From assembly GCA_014380545.1 (NCBI GenBank), contig JACMJP010000213.1, forward strand, positions 1-14,598: a stretch of DNA of 14,598 nucleotides. Reading direction: 5' to 3'. Position numbers and translations under genes: made by a program. How positions within the stretch are numbered: the first letter of the stretch is position 1; each line of letters opens with the position of its first letter. This document shows positions 1 through 7,019 of the stretch, in pieces. The DNA is from Chitinophagales bacterium. Its GTDB lineage: Bacteria > Bacteroidota > Bacteroidia > Chitinophagales > BACL12. The notes beneath the pieces are model-generated. The model saw nothing but the letters and a program-made list of their open reading frames with translations. It did not search any database and was not told the DNA's origin.

Positions 1-99
1 ACAATTAATATTTCTCACTTAGCAAAAGGACTTTATTTTATTGAAATAACAGATAATACGGGCAGTATAATTAAGACATTAAAGGTTACGAAGGACTAA
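1..99 (+). CDS. 3' end of a secreted protein with a type IX secretion sorting tail
   Basis: The frame is open from the first base to TAA at 97-99 and gives the last 32 residues of a protein whose start lies outside the window. The visible part reads TINISHLAKGLYFIEI, then TDNTGSIIKTLKVTKD. This is the pattern of the Bacteroidota type A C-terminal sorting domain: a short beta strand, then a 'L..G.YFI.I.D..G' core, then a Lys-rich last strand 'K..K'. In known cases this tail sends the protein through the outer membrane by the type IX system (PorSS) and is then cleaved. What the mature protein does cannot be told from this piece. Confidence 0.8.
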   Translation, partial: TINISHLAKGLYFIEITDNTGSIIKTLKVTKD

Positions 100-132
100 A
101 GGCTACTTATAATACATTGGTAACATAAATAG

Positions 133-151
133 CAATAAAATAGATTTATTG
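133..151 (+). terminator. AT-rich hairpin downstream of the secreted protein gene
   Basis: A perfect 7-bp inverted repeat CAATAAA / TTTATTG surrounds a 5-base loop, 34 bases after the stop codon at 99. There is no T run after it and the stem is all weak pairs apart from one, so it may be only a weak terminator or mRNA 3' end. Confidence 0.3.
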
Positions 152-205
152 TTCATACAGAATTAAACTATATTAAGTATCATAATTTCTTCTAAAGAAT
201 TCCGT

Positions 206-213
206 TATTTTCG
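206..213 (+). promoter_or_regulatory. Promoter -7 element (near match) of the lipoprotein gene
   Basis: TATTTTCG matches the Bacteroidota -7 consensus TAnnTTTG at all but one position and ends two bases before the ATG at 216. No clear -33 TTTG was seen. If used, the mRNA would start at or inside the start codon, so this single case is uncertain. Confidence 0.35.
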
Positions 214-215
214 GG

Positions 216-923
216 ATGAAAGTAATCTACCTGATATTTAGTATTCTTTTTATATTCAATTCTTGTAACTCGCTTCAAAAAGCAGGTGAAGTTAATTTGA
301 ATCAAAGAAGCCTTTCCAGTAAAGTTTCTTCACTTACTCCGGAAGAGATGAAAAATATGGATAGTTTGAATGTTGATTTCCAGATACGGGGATTTTGTTA
401 TGCATATAGTAGCGAAAGAAACAGCAGACCTTCAAACGGTGAAGCCCATTCTTCAAACACACCTAAAATAGTTGACTCAAGTTTTGTGTTTGAAAAGAAA
501 GAATTACAATTAATATTAAATGAAAAGGAACTCGTAAAATTTAATACTTCAGTTTTGGGGAATAAGTTATATTTGGTAAACCCTGCTTCTGATAAAATAA
601 CTTTTAAAGCAATGGATAGCAGATTGTACATCTACCCTGAAGCATTAAATGGAAATAATTGGGAACCCATCGGTTACTTACAATCAAGTTGGTGTGGAAA
701 TAGCTATCACACAATTATACTAGATACAAATGAATATTGGGAATTTAATGTTCCTGTTTTCAAAGGAAATTTTGAAACAAAAATGAGGTACGCATTAATT
801 ATTGATAAACAAACTACTATTTATTCAAATGAAATAAATGCTAAGATGAGTAAACAACAATTTAATGCTGACAGACAAGAGGGGCATGAACCTTACAATA
901 TTATGGATCCCTACAATAATTAA
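216..923 (+). CDS. Predicted lipoprotein of unknown function, 235 aa
   Basis: I do not recognise the family. Residues 1-16 form a short hydrophobic signal ending in the lipobox-like IFNSC, so Cys17 would be the lipidated residue; Bacteroidota lipoboxes are often this relaxed. The rest has no further membrane segment and looks beta-rich. Two more cysteines are present, Cys61 (GFCYAY) and Cys160 (SSWCGNSYH); the second lies in a Trp/Tyr-rich stretch at about 149-192 (NWEPIGYLQSSWCGNSYH, then FNVPVFKGNFETKMRYAL) that looks like the most constrained part. The ATG at 216 is preferred because it gives the signal peptide and lies two bases after a promoter-like TATTTTCG. The stop is only two bases from the stop of the opposing permease gene. 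Confidence 0.75.
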   Translation: MKVIYLIFSILFIFNSCNSLQKAGEVNLNQRSLSSKVSSLTPEEMKNMDSLNVDFQIRGFCYAYSSERNSRPSNGEAHSSNTPKIVDSSFVFEKKELQLILNEKELVKFNTSVLGNKLYLVNPASDKITFKAMDSRLYIYPEALNGNNWEPIGYLQSSWCGNSYHTIILDTNEYWEFNVPVFKGNFETKMRYALIIDKQTTIYSNEINAKMSKQQFNADRQEGHEPYNIMDPYNN

Positions 924-925
924 TT

Positions 926-2182
926 TCACTTCGCTCTTATCGCCTCCACCGGATCCATTCTTGCTGCAGAAATAGCCGGGATAATACCCGCAAGAATTCC
1001 TATGCTTGTTGCAAGAATAACTCCTATCATAATATTTTGTCCGGATAAAATAAATTGAAATCCTGCAAAACTAGAAGCGAGTATAGTAATGATCCATACT
1101 AATAATAATCCAACAATACATCCTAATAAAGAAAGAATAATTGCTTCAAATAAAAACTCAAGTAGGATCATACTGTTTTTTGCACCAATAGATTTTTTTA
1201 TACCTATAATACCTGTTCTTTCTTTCACACTCACAAACATAATATTTGCAATACCAAAACAGCCAACCAAACAACTGAATATACCAATGAACCAGCCCAC
1301 CAAATTAACAACACTAAATATTTCATCAAATGCATCAGCGGCAAGTGTAACTTCATTAATTGCAAAGTCATTATTTTCTCTCGGGCTTAATTTTCTTGAG
1401 TTGCGCAAAATAGGCGTTATATCATCTTTAATTTCATCAGCAGTAACTCCGGCTTTTGGTTTCACTTCAATAACAGGATCAACAAAAGGGCTTTTCATAT
1501 CCATTGTGCGGCGCACATAATTGTAGGGAATTAAAACATTATTATCATTTGAAATATCAATAATGCTCTCCCCTTCTTTTTCCAGCACACCAATTACTTT
1601 TACTTTCTTTTCAAGCACCCAGATAAATTTTCCCACAGCATTAATATTCGGCGGAAATAATTTTTTATAAACTTCATATCCAAGTATCACAACTCCTGAT
1701 CCTGATGCGGACTCCGCAGGCGCAAAATATCTTCCGTCTTTAAAGTTGAGTGCATAAATTTTATCATAGTGTTCAGTAACTGCGCTCACATTCGCATTCT
1801 TCACAACATTTTCCATGTATTTTAATTCTGAACTGTTAAACCAGTTTTCCATTGCCACTGCTTCTGCTGTTGTTAACCGCTCATCCAGTAATTTATATTC
1901 TTCGTATTTCATGGTAGGGCGCTTAATATACTCCCACCATTTATATTCTTCGTTGCCAAACTCCCAGGGCCATCTTTGCACATACAACATATCACTCCCC
2001 AGCTTTGCCACCCCTGAATCTATATTTTTCTTTAGCGAATCAACCGCCGATAAAACGGTTATGATGCAGAAAATACCAATGGTAACTCCAAGCAGAGATA
2101 AGAAGGTGCGCAGCTTATTATTTCTGAGCTCCTGGAATACTAAAGCGAAGGTTTCCTGTACAATGCGAAAGAGTATGCGCAT
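926..2182 (-). CDS. ABC transporter permease, MacB/FtsX type, 418 aa
   Basis: This is an inner-membrane subunit of a MacB-like ABC transporter; related systems drive efflux or act on envelope lipoproteins through a periplasmic domain rather than a normal transport channel. Transmembrane segment 1 is at about residues 27-49. A large periplasmic MacB core domain follows at about 50-285, and a C-terminal FtsX domain carries three segments at about 292-316, 343-372 and 383-405. The family signatures GIKKSIGAK and the C-terminal PAISAARMDPVEAIRA are present, and the length of about 400 aa is typical. No ATPase domain is fused. The most likely partner is the ATPase at 5350-6075, on the same strand but more than 3 kb away. 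The gene is divergent from queA. The substrate cannot be inferred. Confidence 0.9.
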   Translation of the reverse strand: MRILFRIVQETFALVFQELRNNKLRTFLSLLGVTIGIFCIITVLSAVDSLKKNIDSGVAKLGSDMLYVQRWPWEFGNEEYKWWEYIKRPTMKYEEYKLLDERLTTAEAVAMENWFNSSELKYMENVVKNANVSAVTEHYDKIYALNFKDGRYFAPAESASGSGVVILGYEVYKKLFPPNINAVGKFIWVLEKKVKVIGVLEKEGESIIDISNDNNVLIPYNYVRRTMDMKSPFVDPVIEVKPKAGVTADEIKDDITPILRNSRKLSPRENNDFAINEVTLAADAFDEIFSVVNLVGWFIGIFSCLVGCFGIANIMFVSVKERTGIIGIKKSIGAKNSMILLEFLFEAIILSLLGCIVGLLLVWIITILASSFAGFQFILSGQNIMIGVILATSIGILAGIIPAISAARMDPVEAIRAK

Positions 2183-2190
2183 AATTTGTT

Positions 2191-2198
2191 CAAAGATA
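2191..2198 (-). promoter_or_regulatory. Promoter -7 element of the ABC permease gene
   Basis: On the minus strand the sequence is TATCTTTG, an exact match to TAnnTTTG, ending eight bases before the ATG at 2182. No good -33 TTTG at the usual spacing was found. The predicted leader is about 0-5 bases. Confidence 0.55.
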
Positions 2199-2233
2199 AT
2201 TTACAACTATTAATAAAAACGGTTGCAGATTGT

Positions 2234-2241
2234 TAATTTTG
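2234..2241 (+). promoter_or_regulatory. Promoter -7 element of queA
   Basis: TAATTTTG matches TAnnTTTG exactly and lies 40 bases before the queA start. It shares the 99-bp divergent gap with the permease promoter. No convincing -33 element was seen. Confidence 0.5.
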
Positions 2242-2281
2242 CGCCTGCAAATTAGCAAGGCTAAAAACTTTACTTACAAAC

Positions 2282-3331
2282 ATGAAATTATCTAAATTCA
2301 ACTTTGAACTTCCAAAAGACATTATCGCACAAACACCAACAAAAGAAAGAGATGCCAGCAAGCTCATGGTAGTGCACAGAGCGACTGGAAAAATAGAGCA
2401 CAAAAAATTTAAAAACATTATTGATTATTTCGGTGAAGGTGATGTAATGGTTCTGAACAACACAAAGGTTTTTTCAGCAAGATTATATGGCAGAAAAGAA
2501 AAAACGGGGGCAAAAATAGAAGTGTTCATGCTGCGGGAACTGAACCGTGAAATGCATTTATGGGATGTATTGGTTGATCCGGCAAGAAAGATCCGTGTAG
2601 GCAATAAACTTTATTTTGGTGATGATGATATGCTGGTGGCTGAAGTTGTGGATAATACCACATCAAGGGGAAGAACTATTCGTTTTTTACATGACGGCAC
2701 ACCTGAAGAACTGCGCCAGTTACTGGAAATATTAGGTGAAACACCGCTTCCTAAATATATTAAACATAAACCTACAGAAGAAGATAAAGAAAGGTATCAA
2801 ACAGTATATGCAAAACATGAAGGAGCAGTTGCTGCCCCTACAGCCGGAATGCATTTTAGCAGAGAATTATTAAAACGCCTGGAAATAAAAGGAATAAATT
2901 TTCCCGAGATAACACTGCATGTTGGTTTGGGAACATTCCGCAGCATAGATGTAGAAGATCTTTCAAAACATAAAATGGACGCAGAATATGTAAAGATTGA
3001 TAAGGATTGTGTTGAAATTGTTAACAGGGGTTTAGATGCAGGCAAAAGAATTTGTGCAATAGGAACCACAAGTATGCGGGCATGTGAAACTGCCGTTAAC
3101 GCAACAGGAAGATTAAAAACTGAGGAAGGCTGGACAAATTTATTCATTCATCCGCCGTATGAATTTTCAATATGCGATGCATTGGTAACAAATTTCCATC
3201 TGCCAAAAACAAGTCTTATAATTCTTACTTCAGCATTTGCGGGTTATGATCTTACAATGGAAGCATATAAAATAGCAATGAAAGAAAAGTATCGCTTTTT
3301 CAGTTATGGGGATGCAATGCTGGTGATTTAA
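2282..3331 (+). CDS. queA: S-adenosylmethionine:tRNA ribosyltransferase-isomerase QueA
   Basis: QueA transfers and isomerises the ribosyl part of SAM onto 7-aminomethyl-7-deazaguanine in tRNA, giving epoxyqueuosine at the wobble base of GUN anticodons. The 349-aa length is standard. Recognisable blocks are the N-terminal FELPKDIIAQTP (residues 8-19), VLNNTKVFSARLYG (57-70), LGETPLPKYIK (151-161), RYQTVYA (171-177), GAVAAPTAGMHF (181-192), GLGTFRS (215-221), IGTTSMRACE (260-269) and TNFHLPKTSL (303-312). ATG 2282 is the natural start because the N-terminal motif begins at once. No other queuosine gene is in the window. A hairpin terminator follows the stop. Confidence 0.97.
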   Translation: MKLSKFNFELPKDIIAQTPTKERDASKLMVVHRATGKIEHKKFKNIIDYFGEGDVMVLNNTKVFSARLYGRKEKTGAKIEVFMLRELNREMHLWDVLVDPARKIRVGNKLYFGDDDMLVAEVVDNTTSRGRTIRFLHDGTPEELRQLLEILGETPLPKYIKHKPTEEDKERYQTVYAKHEGAVAAPTAGMHFSRELLKRLEIKGINFPEITLHVGLGTFRSIDVEDLSKHKMDAEYVKIDKDCVEIVNRGLDAGKRICAIGTTSMRACETAVNATGRLKTEEGWTNLFIHPPYEFSICDALVTNFHLPKTSLIILTSAFAGYDLTMEAYKIAMKEKYRFFSYGDAMLVI

Positions 3332-3360
3332 ATTTAAATAGTGTAACGCATTAAAATTAT

Positions 3361-3385
3361 AAAGCCCTCTTTCGAGGGCTTTTAC
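3361..3385. terminator. Bidirectional intrinsic terminator between queA and the DUF2795 gene
   Basis: A perfect 9-bp inverted repeat AAAGCCCTC / GAGGGCTTT (3361-3369 and 3374-3382) encloses the loop TTTC. It is followed by a short T run on the plus strand and by T-rich sequence on the minus strand. It lies between two convergent genes and can serve both. Confidence 0.85.
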
Positions 3386-3406
3386 ATTATAGGGTTTTTA
3401 TGTTCT

Positions 3407-3628
3407 CTAATATTCATCTTCGTTAAAGAAGAAATCATCGTGCGTTGGGTAATCGCTCCATATATCATCAATACCTTCGTAAAATTCTCCCTCATCCTCC
3501 AATTCCTGCAGGTTTTCTATTACTTCAATGGGGGCGCCTGAGCGAATAGCATAATCAATTAATTCATCTTTTGTGGCGGGCCAGGGTGCTTCTTCAAGGT
3601 ATGAGGCTAATTCGAGTGTCCAATACAT
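3407..3628 (-). CDS. DUF2795 family small acidic protein, 73 aa
   Basis: This is a small, strongly acidic, soluble protein. Residues 7-47 fit the DUF2795 pattern seen in Bacteroidota: LASYLEEAPWPATKDELIDY, then AIRSGAPIEVIENLQELEDE. The C-terminal third is rich in Asp, Glu, Phe and Tyr (GIDDIWSDYPTHDDFFFNED). The function of this family is not known. The gene is monocistronic on its context: it has its own promoter (TTG-N19-TATTTTTG), lies 107 bases downstream of the cobalamin adenosyltransferase gene, and ends at the shared hairpin terminator. Confidence 0.85.
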   Translation of the reverse strand: MYWTLELASYLEEAPWPATKDELIDYAIRSGAPIEVIENLQELEDEGEFYEGIDDIWSDYPTHDDFFFNEDEY

Positions 3629-3660
3629 AATGTAAAACTGTTACTGTTTAAAATCGGGCG

Positions 3661-3690
3661 CAAAAATAGATTTTTTTTTGACTTCTGCAA
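3661..3690 (-). promoter_or_regulatory. Promoter of the DUF2795 gene
   Basis: On the minus strand TTG (3690-3688) is followed after 19 bases by TATTTTTG (3668-3661), matching the Bacteroidota -33/-7 arrangement. The start codon is 32 bases downstream of the -7 box. The spacer holds a run of nine A. This is the best-formed promoter in the window. Confidence 0.7.
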
Positions 3691-3735
3691 GAGAAAGTTT
3701 TCACAAACTGTTTCTAACTTTTTTCAGAAGATTTT

Positions 3736-4299
3736 CTAAGCCTGCTTTTTAGTTGTATTGGGCACCCAGAGTATTTCCTCAACATCCAGTTCCAGGGCTA
3801 TTTTTCTGCAAAGCATAAATAAATAATCGCTCAGCCGGTTCAGGTATTTTATTACAATTGCCTCTACCTCATCCAATTCATTTAAATGGGAAACCACCCT
3901 CTCCGCCCTCCTGCAAACAACTCTTGCAATATGACAGTAAGAAACAATAGTGTGTCCGCCGGGCAGAATAAAGTTTTTTAACGGGGGCACAAGCGCATCA
4001 ATATCATCTATTGCTTTCTCAAGCATAATAATATCATCTTCGTTAATATCCGGCAATTGCATTTTACTCTTCACCGGGTCGCTGGCAAGATGTGAACCTA
4101 TAACGAATAATTGATTCTGAATTACCCGCACCTGTTTTATTGTTGTGATATCAATGTCCTGGTCGGCTATTAAACCAATATAAACATTTAACTCATCCAC
4201 AGTACCGTAAGCTTCAACCCGGATATGATGTTTAGGCACTTTTGTTCCGCCAATAAGAGATGTATTTCCGCCGTCACCTGTTTTGGTGTAAATTTTCAT
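3736..4299 (-). CDS. PduO-type cob(I)alamin adenosyltransferase, 187 aa
   Basis: The enzyme moves the adenosyl group of ATP onto cob(I)alamin to make coenzyme B12 (adenosylcobalamin), which methylmalonyl-CoA mutase and some other mutases need. Family motifs are in order: the N-terminal ATP-binding TKTGDGG (residues 5-11), VEAYGTVDELN (28-38), FILPGG (110-115), ARVVCRRAER (125-134) and YLNRLSDYLF (152-161). The length is normal for single-domain PduO/MMAB proteins. The start at 4299 places TKTGDGG at the expected distance from the N terminus and is four bases from a TAAATTTG promoter box. No other cobalamin gene is nearby, so it probably serves salvaged or imported B12; that is inference. Confidence 0.95.
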   Translation of the reverse strand: MKIYTKTGDGGNTSLIGGTKVPKHHIRVEAYGTVDELNVYIGLIADQDIDITTIKQVRVIQNQLFVIGSHLASDPVKSKMQLPDINEDDIIMLEKAIDDIDALVPPLKNFILPGGHTIVSYCHIARVVCRRAERVVSHLNELDEVEAIVIKYLNRLSDYLFMLCRKIALELDVEEILWVPNTTKKQA

Positions 4300-4303
4300 A
4301 TTG

Positions 4304-4311
4304 CAAATTTA
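4304..4311 (-). promoter_or_regulatory. Promoter -7 element of the cobalamin adenosyltransferase gene
   Basis: On the minus strand TAAATTTG matches TAnnTTTG exactly and ends four bases before the ATG. A TTTC lies near the -33 position, a weak match. The transcript should be leaderless or nearly so. Confidence 0.55.
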
Positions 4312-4380
4312 AAACAATGCGGCATTTCGAAATGAAGTTTTCTGCAAGTGTAAATAATAAACTTTTCAGAACTTTACGCC

Positions 4381-5331
4381 ATGGCCTCAAAAGAATTGAA
4401 CTGTTGTGTTTGCAAAAATGATGATGAAAATAAATTTACCCTGTATTATGATAAAGTAAATTATAAAGTGATGCAATGCACTGTATGCAGTTTTGTGTTT
4501 GTACCAACATCTTTCAGAAAAAATATTACCTATACAGATTATAAAGATGCAAGTGTAACAGAACAGGTGCGGAAAGGAAATAACTGGATAAAAATACAAA
4601 GGCACTTATTGCGGTATGATCTTATAGAAAAATATAAACCTTCCGGAAAATTATTTGATCTTGGAGCAGGTTGGGGGCATTTTTTATTAGCCGGTAAACA
4701 ATGTGGTTATGATGTTTATGGAATTGAATTAAGTGAACAACCCGCCTATTATGCAAAGAACGATTTGCAATTACCTGTTGACAGGATCGACTTTTTTGCA
4801 ATGTCTGAAGAAAACAAATTTGATATTATTACTCTGTGGGATGTGCTGGAACATATTGATGCAGCAGATACTGTTCTCGAAAAATGTTACAGGCTATTAA
4901 ATAAAGATGGCATCATTGTAATTCAGGTACCACAAATTGACAGCTCCATCTCCAAACGATTTAAAGAGAACTGGAAAATGATCTCTTTAGATCATGTGAA
5001 TTACTTCTCAAAAAAAACATTGCCACAATTACTGGAAAGCAGGGGGTTCATTGTAAAAGAAATAAGAACATCTGTTGAGCTAAAATTATTCCTGATGTAT
5101 ACATTGCTGCCATTTATCAGAAAAATATTCCCGAAAAGAAGAAAAATAAAACAAATAAATACATCTTCACAAAACATATCCTCAGCCGACAGGCAGGCTT
5201 TTTTTAATAAATTTACTTCTGCACCAAAATGGATATTGAGAGTTTTTGTCTTCTTTCATAATATCATTTACAAAATATTAGGACGGCTGAAAATTGGGGA
5301 AGAAATGATAATAGTTGCCCAAAAAAATTAA
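4381..5331 (+). CDS. Class I SAM-dependent methyltransferase with N-terminal Cys pairs, 316 aa
   Basis: A Rossmann-fold methyltransferase of the Methyltransf_23 type, substrate unknown. Residues 8-11 (CCVC) and 33-36 (CTVC) form two Cys pairs, as in a small zinc ribbon. The SAM-binding glycine motif FDLGAGWGH is at 92-100, the acidic ribose-binding residue is probably Glu116 (GIEL), and DVLEHI (154-159) is the usual motif after strand 4. A conserved-looking LDHVNYFS follows at 203-210. The C-terminal part (about 235-300) is basic with hydrophobic stretches, LFLMYTLLPF and WILRVFVFFHNIIYKIL, which may sit at the membrane. Proteins of this shape often modify cell-surface sugars or lipids, but nothing nearby shows this. 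The gene is convergent with the ABC ATPase gene, 18 bases apart. Confidence 0.85.
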   Translation: MASKELNCCVCKNDDENKFTLYYDKVNYKVMQCTVCSFVFVPTSFRKNITYTDYKDASVTEQVRKGNNWIKIQRHLLRYDLIEKYKPSGKLFDLGAGWGHFLLAGKQCGYDVYGIELSEQPAYYAKNDLQLPVDRIDFFAMSEENKFDIITLWDVLEHIDAADTVLEKCYRLLNKDGIIVIQVPQIDSSISKRFKENWKMISLDHVNYFSKKTLPQLLESRGFIVKEIRTSVELKLFLMYTLLPFIRKIFPKRRKIKQINTSSQNISSADRQAFFNKFTSAPKWILRVFVFFHNIIYKILGRLKIGEEMIIVAQKN

Positions 5332-5349
5332 TGAAATATTTAAGTATAC

Positions 5350-6075
5350 TCACACTAAACTCTTCCTCAGCTCTGAAGGATTTAATTTATTCTCATTCAC
5401 AGAATCGTTTTCAATTACCCCGTCTCTTATTCTTATGATACGATGTGCATATCTCGCAATGTCTTCTTCATGTGTTACAATAATTACTGTATTTCCTTTC
5501 TTGTGTATCTCTTCAAATAATTCCATTATTTCATAAGAAGTTTTGGTATCCAGGTTACCTGTAGGTTCATCTGCAAGAATAATAGACGGATTATTTACCA
5601 ACGCTCTTGCAATAGCAACCCGCTGCCTCTCTCCCCCACTTAATTCATTTGGTTTATGATCCATCCTGTGCCCGAGATTTACTGCCGTTAATTGGTCTTT
5701 TGCAATTTTTGTACGGTCAGTCTTTTTCTTTCCGGCATATACCAGGGGCAGTGCTACATTTTCTATTGCATTTAATCTTGCCAATAAATTAAATGTCTGA
5801 AATACAAAACCAATTTCTTTATTTCTTACTTCAGCTAATTCATTTGCACTTCTCTTACTCACTAATATTCCATTCAAAATATATTCACCGGAGGTAGATT
5901 GATCTAAACATCCCACAATATTCATAAGCGTACTTTTTCCTGAACCGGAAGGGCCCATAATAGCTACATATTCATTTTTATTTATTATTAAATCAATACC
6001 TTTCAGCACTTCAATCTTCACTTTTCCCAGATCGTATGTTTTTATGATATTCTTTAATGAGATTATTTCAGGCAT
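5350..6075 (-). CDS. ABC transporter ATP-binding protein, LolD/MacB type, 241 aa
   Basis: The ATPase subunit of a MacB/LolCDE-type transporter. All ATPase motifs are intact: Walker A GPSGSGKST (41-49), Q-loop Gln93 (VFQTFNLL), signature LSGGERQRVAIARAL (145-159), Walker B IILADEP (165-171), D-loop NLD (174-176) and H-loop His202. The phrase FQTFNLLARLNAIENVALPL is typical of the LolD/MacB branch. The single-domain length is standard, with a short charged tail after about residue 222. No permease adjoins it; the natural partner is the permease at 926-2182. It is the third gene of a minus-strand run after the RDD protein and gatC, 49 bases behind gatC. Confidence 0.93.
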   Translation of the reverse strand: MPEIISLKNIIKTYDLGKVKIEVLKGIDLIINKNEYVAIMGPSGSGKSTLMNIVGCLDQSTSGEYILNGILVSKRSANELAEVRNKEIGFVFQTFNLLARLNAIENVALPLVYAGKKKTDRTKIAKDQLTAVNLGHRMDHKPNELSGGERQRVAIARALVNNPSIILADEPTGNLDTKTSYEIMELFEEIHKKGNTVIIVTHEEDIARYAHRIIRIRDGVIENDSVNENKLNPSELRKSLV

Positions 6076-6124
6076 TTTGTATAAATGATAGTTAATTGTA
6101 TTTAGTGATTTAAGTTCTTAATTT

Positions 6125-6418
6125 TTATTTTTTTTTTAAAACTTTCGGTACTTTAAAATAATCGCTGTCAGCAAGTGGTGCATTTTTTAATGCTTCCTCT
6201 TTTGTGATCTCCATTTTAACTTCGTCTTCCCGCATCACATTTGTTTCATCAATCATATAAATTAAAGGCTCCACTCCATCCACAGGAATTTCTTTAAGCT
6301 TATCTACAAAATCAACCATTTTATTCAGGTCTTTAATTATTTCCTGCTCTTCTGATTCTGTAAAATTTAATTTGGAAAGGTTGGCAAGCTTATCCACCAA
6401 TTGTTTATCTACTTTCAT
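6125..6418 (-). CDS. gatC: Asp-tRNA(Asn)/Glu-tRNA(Gln) amidotransferase subunit C
   Basis: GatC is the small subunit of the GatCAB complex, which converts misacylated Glu-tRNA(Gln) and Asp-tRNA(Asn) to the correct amides; it wraps and stabilises GatA against GatB. The 97-aa protein has the family features: VDKLANLSKLNFTESEE near the N terminus, a helical LNKMVDFVDKL, the VDGVEPLIY turn, and the C-terminal LADSDYFKVPKVL. The ATG at 6418 is chosen over an upstream TTG at 6433 because the family normally begins about here, and because the extra residues are encoded by sequence that looks like a promoter box (TATCTTTA). gatA and gatB are not in the window, as is common in Bacteroidota. Confidence 0.93.
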   Translation of the reverse strand: MKVDKQLVDKLANLSKLNFTESEEQEIIKDLNKMVDFVDKLKEIPVDGVEPLIYMIDETNVMREDEVKMEITKEEALKNAPLADSDYFKVPKVLKKK

Positions 6419-6422
6419 AACG

Positions 6423-6430
6423 TAAAGATA
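6423..6430 (-). promoter_or_regulatory. Possible internal promoter -7 element before gatC
   Basis: TATCTTTA on the minus strand differs from TAnnTTTG at one position and ends four bases before the gatC ATG. It could give gatC its own nearly leaderless transcript besides any read-through from the RDD gene. No -33 element was recognised. Confidence 0.35.
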
Positions 6431-6443
6431 CAATCTATCAGAT

Positions 6444-6914
6444 TTATAATTCTACCATTACACTCCCAGATAGCATATCATGAATAGCTCTTCTTTCATT
6501 ATTTGTTGTAATAACCAAAAATGACAGCCATCCAAAAGCTATTTTAAAGGCATATCTTACATAAGCCTGAAAAATATTTATACGGTCTTCTTTGTTATTA
6601 AATTTTCGTACCCGGATACCATCTACCGAGTTCCCGATAGTTCCCCCAAAAGTCATACATAAGGGTTCATATACAACCCAGAGTAAAATAAATGCTGCAG
6701 CTCTGATCCAGGTTGGAGGGTTCTCAATAATATTTAAAATACTTCCTATAATTACCATAGCAATAACAATCATTAACGAATCACTTAAAATACTTTGAAT
6801 CCTCTTTTGCAGTGATGGATAGTTATAAGGATCCTTTTCTTCCACAGAATTTGTGGAAATAACTTCGTCATCTAAAATATTTTCTCCCCGATTTTGCATG
6901 TTCTTATGTTCCAT
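6444..6914 (-). CDS. RDD family membrane protein, 156 aa
   Basis: A small integral membrane protein of the RDD family, whose exact role is unknown; some members take part in ion or metabolite movement. After a polar N terminus (about 1-35) come the RDD pattern residues Arg38 and Asp45, a membrane segment at about 46-63, a second at about 70-88, then the family motif GNSVDGIRVRKF (94-105), a third hydrophobic stretch at about 119-137, and the closing RRAIHDMLSGSVMV (141-154) with Asp146. It is the first gene of a minus-strand run with gatC 25 bases behind. It is divergent from trpS across 105 bases. Confidence 0.88.
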   Translation of the reverse strand: MEHKNMQNRGENILDDEVISTNSVEEKDPYNYPSLQKRIQSILSDSLMIVIAMVIIGSILNIIENPPTWIRAAAFILLWVVYEPLCMTFGGTIGNSVDGIRVRKFNNKEDRINIFQAYVRYAFKIAFGWLSFLVITTNNERRAIHDMLSGSVMVEL

Positions 6915-6983
6915 AAAATTTCATATTCACGGTTAAGATAAGAAGTTTACCCAAATGGCGATACTTTAATAACCGGGAATGTG

Positions 6984-7012
6984 TTTGAAAGTAAATACTT
7001 CATTTATCTTTG
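6984..7012 (+). promoter_or_regulatory. Promoter of trpS
   Basis: TTTG (6984-6987) and TATCTTTG (7005-7012) are separated by 17 bases and match the Bacteroidota -33 and -7 elements. The -7 box ends seven bases before the ATG at 7020, so the leader should be only a few bases. This also argues against a GTG start at 6981, which would lie upstream of the -33 box. Confidence 0.65.
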
Positions 7013-7019
7013 CCGCCGT

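Noticed and set aside
1089..1520. 143-codon plus-strand open frame inside the permease gene
   Set aside because: It is antisense to the FtsX domain, which matches its family throughout; the plus-strand product looks like no known protein.
3671..3679. Run of nine T as a possible terminator or phase-variable tract
   Set aside because: There is no stem before it, and it lies in the spacer of a well-formed promoter on the minus strand, outside any coding frame.
6419..6433. Upstream TTG start for gatC (adds five residues)
   Set aside because: The ATG at 6418 fits GatC length and the extra codons coincide with a promoter-like box.
6981..7019. GTG start for trpS (adds 13 residues)
   Set aside because: The extra segment does not fit TrpS proteins and contains the -33 and -7 promoter elements.
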